Shown piece by piece: positions 1 to 6,922 of a stretch of 64,000 nt of DNA. Origin of the DNA: Phormidesmis sp963710175 (GTDB taxonomy: Bacteria > Cyanobacteriota > Cyanobacteriia > Phormidesmidales > Phormidesmidaceae); NCBI GenBank assembly GCA_963710175.1, contig CAVPZC010000003.1:186001-250000 (forward strand). The letters run 5' to 3'. A program made the translations under genes and the position numbers. Position 1 is the first letter of the stretch; each line of letters begins with the position of its first letter. The notes under the pieces were generated by a model. That model worked only from the letters and a program-made list of their open reading frames with translations. It was not told the origin of the DNA and ran no database searches.

Positions 1-1
1 T

Positions 2-742
2 TTCTTTGTTGCCAATCGCGGTAAATCTGAGGTGGGCGTAGCCGAAAGCGGCGAGTGGGGCGAGGTGGATCTCAGCACTGGGTTGCCGTTAAAAGAGCCG
101 CCTTCAGCTGCGCAGACAGCGATCCAAACGACGGGGCGATCGCCTAGCCTGAGCGGTAGCCTTGATCATACTGATGGGGCGATTCCGCCTACGGCTAGCG
201 CACTACAAACCAGTGGCCAGATGGGAGAATCATCTGCCCTTACGCAGGGAGACATTGTAGAAGGGTTGATCGGCGATCTGCGCAATCCTGATCCTGCTAG
301 CCGCCGCAAGTCGATTTGGGAGCTGGGTCAGCGAGGCAATTCTCTGGCGGTGCAGCCCCTGGTCGATGCTATGGTCGATGCTGACTCCAAAGAGAAAAGT
401 CTGCTGCTAGCAGCCCTTTCAGAAATTGGTATACGATCGCTCAAGCCGATGAACCGGGCACTGGCGATCGCTTTAAAGGACAACAACCCCGAGGTTCGTA
501 AAAACGCCATTCGCGACCTCACTCGTATCTATGAGCTGCTGATACAGACTAGCCAAATGCTGGGCTATGCTGCCGAAGACGAAGATCCAGAAGTCCGCCA
601 GACGGCGACTTGGGCGCTTGAGCAGCTCAACCGTATTCGCCGCAATCAAGATGTGGATCCCAATATGCGCTCTTTCCCAGGGAGCGGGGCGAAGCCGATA
701 GATTTGCTCTCTAGTGAAGCTTCTATCCGCCGAACCCAGTAA
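2..742 (+). CDS. HEAT-repeat protein, 5' end outside window
   Basis: The frame is open from base 2, so the true start is upstream; the in-frame GTG at 32 is not a convincing start. About 246 residues are visible. The first ~75 are Ser/Thr/Pro-rich and look disordered. From about residue 85 of the visible part, helical repeats of HEAT/PBS-lyase type follow, with phrases such as 'NPDPASRRKSIWELG', 'LLAALSEIGIRSLKPM' and 'DPEVRQTATWALEQL'. Proteins of this class are scaffolds or bilin-lyase relatives. Nothing here points to a catalytic role, so I call only the fold. The next gene starts 14 bp downstream on the same strand, so the two may be cotranscribed. Confidence 0.75.
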   Translation, partial: FFVANRGKSEVGVAESGEWGEVDLSTGLPLKEPPSAAQTAIQTTGRSPSLSGSLDHTDGAIPPTASALQTSGQMGESSALTQGDIVEGLIGDLRNPDPASRRKSIWELGQRGNSLAVQPLVDAMVDADSKEKSLLLAALSEIGIRSLKPMNRALAIALKDNNPEVRKNAIRDLTRIYELLIQTSQMLGYAAEDEDPEVRQTATWALEQLNRIRRNQDVDPNMRSFPGSGAKPIDLLSSEASIRRTQ

Positions 743-756
743 AACACTGTAGAAAT

Positions 757-1881
757 GTGAGCTTTTTACGGCTGCTAGTGCTGTCTACACCGGTAGGCCC
801 ACTGGGTTCTGGGTTGGGCGGTGGCGTAGAGCTAACGGCGATTAATTTAGCGCGGGAGCTAACCCGGCGCGGTCATCAGGTGGTGATCGCTGCGCCCACC
901 GGATCCATGCTGGCATCCCCATCTGGACATTTAGACAGCGGTATAGAAATCATTGAGATGCCTGGCGAATGGCAGCCCACGGCGCAGACCCAAGATCGCG
1001 CCGCACCGGCAATAGTGGGCTCAGCGCTGGCAAACATCTGGGACTATGCTCGCCAAGTGCAGGCTAACTACGATCTGCTGGTTAACTTTGCCTATGACTG
1101 GCTGCCGTTTTATCTGACGCCGTTTTTAAGCACGCCCGTGGCTCACTTCGTCAGCATGGGGTCGCTGAGTGATCGTCTGGATGAAGCTATTTTTCGGCTA
1201 GCAGCCCAGTTCCCGGGCACTTTGGGAGCCTATACGCGATCGCAAACCGACACCTTTTCTCCGCCGCCCGGTGTGCCCCCCGTGCAGTGGCAGATTTTGG
1301 GCAGTGCGATTGATATCGACCAGTACGACTATCGCGCTCAGCCCGGTGATGCTCTGGCTTGGGTTGGGCGAATATCTCCAGAGAAAGGGCTCACGGCGGC
1401 GGTGGCAGCGGCGGTGGCCGCGCATCGTCCGCTCAAAATATTTGGCAAACTAGAAGACCCTGACTACTGGCAAAGCATTCAGCAAGGGCTGTCAGAAACC
1501 TCTGTAGAAGCGCCTATTGAGTACTGCGGATTTTTACCGACGCCGGGTCTACAGCAGCAGCTAGGACAGTGCCAGGCGCTGCTGGTCACTCCGCAGTGGG
1601 TAGAGGCTTTTGGCATTGGTGTAATTGAGGCATTGGCCTGCGGGGTGCCGGTGATTGCCTATCGGCGGGGCGGGCCAGCTGAGATTGTTCGCCACGGTAA
1701 GACGGGTTGGCTGGTGGAGCCGGACGACTGCTCAGCGATGGTAAGGGCGATCTCTCAAATCAGTCAGCTCAATCGGCGTGACTGTCGTCAGCAGGCAGAA
1801 GCAATGTATTCGCTAAGGGCCTGGGGCGATCGCTGCGAACGGTGGTTTTATCAGATCATTTCCGGTACGAGCAGCAGCTAA
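757..1881 (+). CDS. Glycosyltransferase, GT4-type GT-B fold
   Basis: 374 residues, a normal size for GT4 enzymes. The N-terminal Rossmann domain carries the glycine-rich segment 'GSGLGGGVELTAINLAREL', typical of acceptor-side GT-B domains. The C-terminal half has 'WVGRISPEKGL' and the EX7E nucleotide-sugar motif 'EAFGIGVIE', followed by 'ACGVPVIAYRRGG'. These together are diagnostic for retaining GT4 transferases. The start is a GTG 14 bp after the HEAT gene. Donor and acceptor cannot be told from sequence; a cell-surface polysaccharide or glycolipid role is likely for the family. No signal peptide is seen, so it is cytoplasmic or membrane-peripheral. Confidence 0.88.
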   Translation: MSFLRLLVLSTPVGPLGSGLGGGVELTAINLARELTRRGHQVVIAAPTGSMLASPSGHLDSGIEIIEMPGEWQPTAQTQDRAAPAIVGSALANIWDYARQVQANYDLLVNFAYDWLPFYLTPFLSTPVAHFVSMGSLSDRLDEAIFRLAAQFPGTLGAYTRSQTDTFSPPPGVPPVQWQILGSAIDIDQYDYRAQPGDALAWVGRISPEKGLTAAVAAAVAAHRPLKIFGKLEDPDYWQSIQQGLSETSVEAPIEYCGFLPTPGLQQQLGQCQALLVTPQWVEAFGIGVIEALACGVPVIAYRRGGPAEIVRHGKTGWLVEPDDCSAMVRAISQISQLNRRDCRQQAEAMYSLRAWGDRCERWFYQIISGTSSS

Positions 1882-2007
1882 CTTTGGCCTCATTGCGGAT
1901 TTGCCCATCTGCTTCTGAATTCTTAAGAGAGATTTATCTATAGATCGCCGCCGCTCTGCCACAATAATTTCAATCTCAATAGCCCCGATTAACCCGCTGT
2001 AGATTGC

Positions 2008-2385
2008 ATGATTGTCTTAACCCCCGAAGAAATCACCCAGCTCAAAGCTCGACTGGCCGACTATCCCGAGGCGCTATCGGCCCTACAAGAAATTGAAGAC
2101 TGTGAGGGGGATGTGGAAGACGCCGCCATTTCCCTCGCGCTCAGGTCTGGCCAAGAGCCTGATACCAACGAACAGTGGCTAGCCGGGTTTAGCAAGCGCT
2201 ATCGGCATATTGCCTGCCAGTCTCAGTTTAGAGATTCGCTCGCGGCAGGTCAGCTGAGCACACTGGTCAACCATCTCACTCAGAAGACAGATTGCCCGGC
2301 TTTAATTGCAGCGCCGGTTGCTATCTACGTGCTGAAATCTGGCGTGGACAGCTTTTGCCGTAGCTTTGACAATAGTCGGCTTTAA
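2008..2385 (+). CDS. Conserved hypothetical protein, 125 aa
   Basis: A small acidic soluble protein with an ATG start. The N-terminal half is rich in Glu/Asp/Leu ('QEIEDCEGDVEDAAISLAL'); the C-terminal half is more hydrophobic ('CPALIAAPVAIYVLKSG') without being a clear membrane segment. Four cysteines are scattered with no metal motif. It ends 52 bp before the convergent J-domain gene. I recognise the style of a cyanobacterial conserved protein but no family with a known role. Coding status rests on good codon structure, lack of overlap and size. Confidence 0.65.
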   Translation: MIVLTPEEITQLKARLADYPEALSALQEIEDCEGDVEDAAISLALRSGQEPDTNEQWLAGFSKRYRHIACQSQFRDSLAAGQLSTLVNHLTQKTDCPALIAAPVAIYVLKSGVDSFCRSFDNSRL

Positions 2386-2436
2386 TTGACTGGTCTGAAG
2401 CAATAGGTCTGGAGCGACTGGGTTGAGGCGATCACG

Positions 2437-3147
2437 CTATGACTGCGTAGCCGAATCAGGCTGTCCGGCCAGGTTAGCCAGCTGCCAAAAATCGCGGTTT
2501 ACCTCGCTCCACAGAGACTGATTGTTCGGATCGGTCCGCAGTGCCTTTTTCAAATAGATCCGAGCTTTTTGAAGCTGACCTTGTTCGATCAGCCGCCGTC
2601 CCCAGCGCTGGTAAACAATTGCCTGCCACTGGCTCACTTCTAAATCTGAGGGCATCCGCTGCGCGAGCCCCTCTACTAGCGCCACTGCTCGGGGAAATTT
2701 TTGCTGCCTCAGCAATTCTTTGAGCAGGTTGTAGGCCTCTTGCTTAAGGCTCTCTTCTCGATTGGCAACCTGAGGACTAGCTGGCTCAACAGCCGGACTG
2801 GCAGCGCCAGAGTATTCCGACGGATCGGCGGACGTAGCGGCATAGGCTGGCGGAGGCTCAAACCCGTCTATCCCTAACTCTTCTAAAGTCAGCCTGAGAC
2901 TGTCTAAGTCAATTGCTTGAGGCGGGCTGTAGGCTGCTTCTACGGTGGAGTGACTGCTCGCTGCCTGCAATGCCTCCACTATTGCGGTGTAGGCATCGTT
3001 GATTTGAATGAATTGCTCAACTGCCTGCTCGCCGGGGTTGATGTCAGGGTGAAAGCGCCTGGCCAACTCCCGGTAAGCCGTTTTCACATCGCGTAGCGAG
3101 GCCCCCCGGCGCAATCCTAGCGTTTGGTAGTGAGGGGCCAAATTCAT
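2437..3147 (-). CDS. J-domain (DnaJ-like) protein with C-terminal TPR-like region
   Basis: 236 residues. An N-terminal J domain (about residues 5-65) has the essential HPD tripeptide in 'RFHPDINPG', which stimulates Hsp70 ATPase. There is no G/F region and no zinc-finger, so it is not classical DnaJ. A Pro/Ser-rich linker follows, then two helical TPR-like segments near the C-terminus ('AVALVEGLAQRMPSDLEV', 'QLQKARIYLKKALRTDPNN'). It is probably a DnaK co-chaperone with protein-binding repeats. It lies 117 bp downstream of clpP on the same strand, which suggests a shared protein-quality-control context but does not prove an operon. Confidence 0.88.
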   Translation of the reverse strand: MNLAPHYQTLGLRRGASLRDVKTAYRELARRFHPDINPGEQAVEQFIQINDAYTAIVEALQAASSHSTVEAAYSPPQAIDLDSLRLTLEELGIDGFEPPPAYAATSADPSEYSGAASPAVEPASPQVANREESLKQEAYNLLKELLRQQKFPRAVALVEGLAQRMPSDLEVSQWQAIVYQRWGRRLIEQGQLQKARIYLKKALRTDPNNQSLWSEVNRDFWQLANLAGQPDSATQS

Positions 3148-3264
3148 AGCGGCGCAGACAAAGGGGGAGCGATTCGAGTTGGCACATTATATGGGATATT
3201 TCCCTCTCCATTTAGCGCTTTGATAGAAAAACGAGTCTATCTTCACTAAATCGCCTGAGAATTC

Positions 3265-3870
3265 CTAACTGGTAGGCAAACGTTCTTCAATCACTCGGTC
3301 GATCAGGCCGTATTCTTTAGCTTGAGCAGCGGACATGAAGTAGTCGCGATCGCTATCCTTCTCAATCCGCGCCAAATCTTGCCCTGAGTGCTCAGCCATC
3401 AGCTGATTGAGATCCCGGCGTACCTGTACAATCCGCGCTGCCTCAATTTCAATATCGGTCGCCTGACGACGGCCCACCCCACCCGAAGGCTGGTGAATCA
3501 TGATGCGCGAATGGGGCAGGGCTAGACGCTTTCCCTTAGACCCTGCATTGAGCAAAAATGCCCCCATGCTGGCCGCTAACCCGACGCAAATCGTCACCAC
3601 ATCCGACTTGATGTACTGCATCGTATCGTAAATGGCCATGCCCGCTGTGACTGAGCCGCCCGGCGAATTGATATAGAGATAGATCGGCTTAGTCGAATCT
3701 TCTGAATCGAGATAGAGCATGTAAGCGACGATCGCATTGGCAATACCGTCATCGACCTCTTCGGTCAAAAAGATAATACGTTCGCGAAACAGCCGCTCGT
3801 AGATACTGATCCACTGTTCGTAAGTGCCGCCAGGAAGGCGATAGGGGACGCTGGGAGTTCCGATAGGCAT
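3265..3870 (-). CDS. clpP: ATP-dependent Clp protease proteolytic subunit (active)
   Basis: 201 residues, full length, without a long propeptide. The serine-protease triad is complete: Ser101 in 'GLAASMGAF', His126 in 'RIMIHQP' and Asp172 in 'EKDSDRD'. The N-terminus 'MPIGTPSVPYRLPG' matches the ClpP type found beside clpR in cyanobacteria. It is last in a three-gene minus-strand cluster, 45 bp after the preceding inactive paralog. By family knowledge it forms mixed heptameric rings with ClpR and works with ClpC. Here it would be the only catalytically competent subunit in the cluster. Assignment to a numbered paralog (clpP2/3/4) needs a phylogeny. Confidence 0.95.
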   Translation of the reverse strand: MPIGTPSVPYRLPGGTYEQWISIYERLFRERIIFLTEEVDDGIANAIVAYMLYLDSEDSTKPIYLYINSPGGSVTAGMAIYDTMQYIKSDVVTICVGLAASMGAFLLNAGSKGKRLALPHSRIMIHQPSGGVGRRQATDIEIEAARIVQVRRDLNQLMAEHSGQDLARIEKDSDRDYFMSAAQAKEYGLIDRVIEERLPTS

Positions 3871-3915
3871 GGGTTTAAGCAGTTGTAGAGAGTAAGAAAA
3901 CTGAGACAGAAAAAA

Positions 3916-4599
3916 TTAAATAGAAGAGACGGAAGTATCTACTAGATCCGCAGTGACGTTGGCCGCAGGATTCTCAATAACGCGGTCGATCAGACCATAT
4001 GCTTTAGCTTCTTCCGGAGAAAGATAGAACATTCGCTCCATATCTTTAGAGACTTTCTCAGCGCTTTGACCGGTGTTGTCCGCTAAGATTCGCTGAATCA
4101 AACGCCGCTTCTCCAGCACTTGCTCTGCCTCTAAGCCAATATCGGTCGCCTGGCCCTGGGTGAGCGTTTGCGGGTGAGTAAGGGCAATACTGGTATGCGG
4201 CAGAGCGGCTCGTTTGCCTTTAGTCCCTGAGGAGAGCAAAACCGCAGCCATGCCGTAGGCAGTGCCCATACAAACCGTCACCACTTCAGATTTGATATAG
4301 GCCAGCGTATCGTATACCGCTAGCCCGGCCCGAATAGACACCATGCCCGCTGAAGCATCTGCCGTTCCGCCCATCACTGGATCACCAATGGAATTGATGT
4401 AGAGGTAGATGGGCTTGCTAGGGTCTTCTGAATCGAGGTAGAGCAGGGCAGAGACAATCGAATTAGCCACCCCGTCTGTCAGCGGCTGATTGATAAAGAG
4501 GATGCGTTCCTGGCTCATGCGCGTGTAGACGCTAACCCACTGCCAGGAGCGACTACCCGGTAGATTGTAAGGAACGCGCAGAATTCCATCGACAGACAT
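3916..4599 (-). CDS. ClpP-family paralog lacking catalytic residues
   Basis: 227 residues and clearly ClpP-like along the whole length ('ERILFINQPLTDGVANSIV', 'YLDSEDPSKPIYLYINS'). The catalytic serine position is Gly116 ('GTAYGMAAV') and the histidine position is Thr141, with a His one residue later ('SIALTHPQ'). It should therefore be proteolytically inactive. An insertion of roughly 15 residues (about 73-87, 'GDPVMGGTADASAGM') sits near the handle or substrate-channel side. It lies between clpR and clpP with short gaps (53 and 45 bp), consistent with an operon and with the product being a ring subunit. It differs from canonical ClpR, so I leave the symbol empty. Confidence 0.88.
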   Translation of the reverse strand: MSVDGILRVPYNLPGSRSWQWVSVYTRMSQERILFINQPLTDGVANSIVSALLYLDSEDPSKPIYLYINSIGDPVMGGTADASAGMVSIRAGLAVYDTLAYIKSEVVTVCMGTAYGMAAVLLSSGTKGKRAALPHTSIALTHPQTLTQGQATDIGLEAEQVLEKRRLIQRILADNTGQSAEKVSKDMERMFYLSPEEAKAYGLIDRVIENPAANVTADLVDTSVSSI

Positions 4600-4652
4600 A
4601 AGCGGTTTTTACTGGGAGATAGTGGGCGTAGAGAGAACAAGGCAGACTTGGC

Positions 4653-5345
4653 TTAAGCCACGCCTACAGGGATGGCGGTAGGTAGCTCTTTGGTGCTGCT
4701 GAGAACGCGGTCAATCAGCCCGTATTCTTTTGCTTCTTCGGGTGTGAGATAGAACATTCGGTCGGTGTCCTTGTCTAGCTTTTCAACAGACTGACCGGTG
4801 TTGCCCGATAAAATGTCAAGGAAAGCAGCTTTGTTAGAGAGTACTTCCTCTGCCCGAATTTGAATATCGGTGGCCTGACCTTGGGCTCCAGAACGCGCCT
4901 GGTTGAGCACAATGGTGGCATGGGGTAAGCTAGCGCGCGATCCCTTTGCCCCAGAAGACAAAATCATCGCGGCGGTGCCCATTGCCTGCCCCAAACAGAT
5001 AGTGTGTACCGGCGGCTTGATGTATTTCAGCGTGTCGCAAATGGCGAAGGCTTCGGTTTCAAACCCTACGGCGTCGCCGGTATACCAGGACGTGCCGGTA
5101 GAGTTGATGTAGAAATAGATGGGCTTATCGGGATCGTCAAACTCTAAGTACAGCAGTTGGGCAATGATGAGCTTGGTCACATCAACGCCCATCTGCCGCT
5201 TGAAGTCGTCAGAAGAAACCAGCGGTGTGCCCAGATAGACGATTCGCTCTTTAAGGAGAAGCGACGGTAGATCTGGCGGGGGGGTTCGATAGGCTTGTGC
5301 GCCTCCACCGTAGGGGGCTTGAACGGCCTTGATGGGAGAACTCAT
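4653..5345 (-). CDS. clpR: ClpR, non-catalytic Clp protease subunit
   Basis: 230 residues. The N-terminal 'RTPPPDLPSLLLKERIVYLG', the segment 'YINSTGTSWYTGDAVGFETE' and 'GQAMGTAAMILSSGAKG' are characteristic of cyanobacterial and plastid ClpR. The Ser of the active site is replaced by Gly ('QAMGTAA') and the His by Asn ('ATIVLNQ'), as expected. ClpR combines with ClpP in a mixed core that associates with ClpC. It is the first gene of the three-gene minus-strand cluster; the 238-bp gap to the divergent vWA gene should hold the promoter. Confidence 0.94.
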   Translation of the reverse strand: MSSPIKAVQAPYGGGAQAYRTPPPDLPSLLLKERIVYLGTPLVSSDDFKRQMGVDVTKLIIAQLLYLEFDDPDKPIYFYINSTGTSWYTGDAVGFETEAFAICDTLKYIKPPVHTICLGQAMGTAAMILSSGAKGSRASLPHATIVLNQARSGAQGQATDIQIRAEEVLSNKAAFLDILSGNTGQSVEKLDKDTDRMFYLTPEEAKEYGLIDRVLSSTKELPTAIPVGVA

Positions 5346-5583
5346 AAATGGCTCAGCTTGCTACGTTTTCAAAACATTACATAGTATGTTTTCCATAGTA
5401 GCTCGGGAGCGAACTCGCTGCGCTGTCGATAGTTTGGTGATTTTTGGTCGGTTTTTGGCGGATAACCCCACTCCCCGGACGCCGCTTTCCTATCTGGGAT
5501 TGATCCTTAAGGCACTGATGTTAAATCAGCTAATTGGGGTAAATAATAGTTGAGTTTAGTTAAACGCGGGAGCTTGGTCGAAG
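5346..5583. promoter_or_regulatory. Divergent intergenic region between clpR and vWA gene
   Basis: This 238-bp gap separates two divergently transcribed genes, so it must contain start signals for both. It is comparatively AT-rich near both ends. I see no operator palindrome, riboswitch or RNA gene and cannot place -10/-35 boxes with confidence. Confidence 0.4.
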
Positions 5584-6816
5584 ATGAAAGTTGATTTGCA
5601 ATGGGCCTTAAGTGATGCCCACATTCCTACCGATCAGCCTGATAGTCAGCGTCAGCTTTCAGTATCGCTGTCAGCTGGCGGCGAGGGTTCGCAAGCGCCG
5701 CTAAACTTGTGCTTTGTGCTAGATCGCAGTGGCTCAATGATGGGCGCGCCGCTGAAAACGGTGAAGCAGGCGGCGCATCGGATTATTGATCGGCTGACAG
5801 CGCGCGATCGCATCTCCATCATCACCTTTGACCACAAAGCCGAAGTCCTGGTCAAAAATCAGCCGGCCACTGACTTAGAAGCTATTAAGAAACGCATCGA
5901 CGGACTGCGGGCCGGAGGCGGCACTTCGATTGACGACGGCCTCAAGGCGGGCGTGGGTGAATTGGCCTCAGGCAAGGAAGATCGCGTTTCTCAACTGCTG
6001 CTGCTGACCGACGGTGAAAACGAGCACGGGGACAACGCTCGGGCGCTGAAGCTGGCAGATGTAGCAACAGGCTATAACCTGACGGTGAATACGCTGGGCT
6101 TTGGCGATCGCTGGAATCAGGATGTGCTGGAGCAAATTGCCGATGCGGGCGGTGGTTCGCTGAACTACATCGAGCACGCTGAGGAGGCGATCGCTATCTT
6201 TGGTCGCCTCTTCAAACGCATTCAGTCCGTCGGTCTCACCAACGCCTACCTCAATCTGGAGCTAGCTGACGGTACCCGGCTCGCCGATCTGAAGCCCGTC
6301 GCCCAGGTCTCTCCCGAGACGATAGAACTCACCGCCGTCCAGGAAGGCAATCAGGCGATGGTGCGCATCGGCGATCTGATGAAGGATCAGCCCCGCGTGA
6401 TTTTGCTCAATTTATATGTGCCTCAGCTCGCAGCGAGCATAGCAACGATTGCGCGGCTCCAAGTGACCTATGACGATCCGGCACTCGGACTCAGCGGTCA
6501 AACGACGGAAACTTTTGCGGTGGATATAGAGGCTCAAGATGCCTACGTACCTCAGGTAGATGCGAGCGTTCAGCAGAATATTCTGGCGCTGGCTAAATAC
6601 CGGCAGACGCAAATTGCGGAAGATAAGCTGAAGTCAGGCGATCGCCAGGGCGCAGTCACCATGCTGCAATCGGCAGCGAATACCGCTATTCAAATGGGCG
6701 ATCAGAACGCGGCGACAGTTTTGCAGGAAAACGCCACGCAGTTGCAGGCCGGGAAGGAGTTGTCGGAGCGTGATCGTAAAAAGACCCGCATCGCCTCCAA
6801 AACCCAACTTCAGTAA
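5584..6816 (+). CDS. von Willebrand factor type A domain protein
   Basis: 410 residues. The vWA domain (about residues 40-220) has a complete MIDAS metal site: the DxSxS element in 'VLDRSGSMMGAPL', the later Thr in 'GGGTSIDDGLKAG' and the Asp in 'LLTDGENEHGDN'. There is no signal peptide and no transmembrane segment, so it is a cytoplasmic vWA protein. After a beta-rich middle region, a helical C-terminus ('LALAKYRQTQIAEDKLKSGD', 'AVTMLQSAANTAIQMG') suggests TPR-like packing. Bacterial homologs act as metal-dependent protein-binding modules; the partner is unknown. It is monocistronic and converges on recG. Confidence 0.85.
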   Translation: MKVDLQWALSDAHIPTDQPDSQRQLSVSLSAGGEGSQAPLNLCFVLDRSGSMMGAPLKTVKQAAHRIIDRLTARDRISIITFDHKAEVLVKNQPATDLEAIKKRIDGLRAGGGTSIDDGLKAGVGELASGKEDRVSQLLLLTDGENEHGDNARALKLADVATGYNLTVNTLGFGDRWNQDVLEQIADAGGGSLNYIEHAEEAIAIFGRLFKRIQSVGLTNAYLNLELADGTRLADLKPVAQVSPETIELTAVQEGNQAMVRIGDLMKDQPRVILLNLYVPQLAASIATIARLQVTYDDPALGLSGQTTETFAVDIEAQDAYVPQVDASVQQNILALAKYRQTQIAEDKLKSGDRQGAVTMLQSAANTAIQMGDQNAATVLQENATQLQAGKELSERDRKKTRIASKTQLQ

Positions 6817-6886
6817 TGGCGGTTTTCAACCTCGCAGTCTGCCTCGGCTATGCCTGCGTGCTAGCCGTTGCTTCATCCTCGGCCTT

Positions 6887-6922
6887 TCTTAAGTCCAATC
6901 TTAAGCCAAATCTCAAGTCAAA
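6887..6922. repeat. Degenerate 12-bp tandem repeat at the recG 3' end
   Basis: Three diverged copies lie head to tail: TCTTAAGTCCAA, TCTTAAGCCAAA, TCTCAAGTCAAA. The third overlaps the recG stop codon. It lies between two convergent genes. No function is evident. Confidence 0.6.

Noticed and set aside
1198..1425. Open frame antisense to the glycosyltransferase gene
   Set aside because: Shadow of the C-terminal coding region of the transferase; no independent support.
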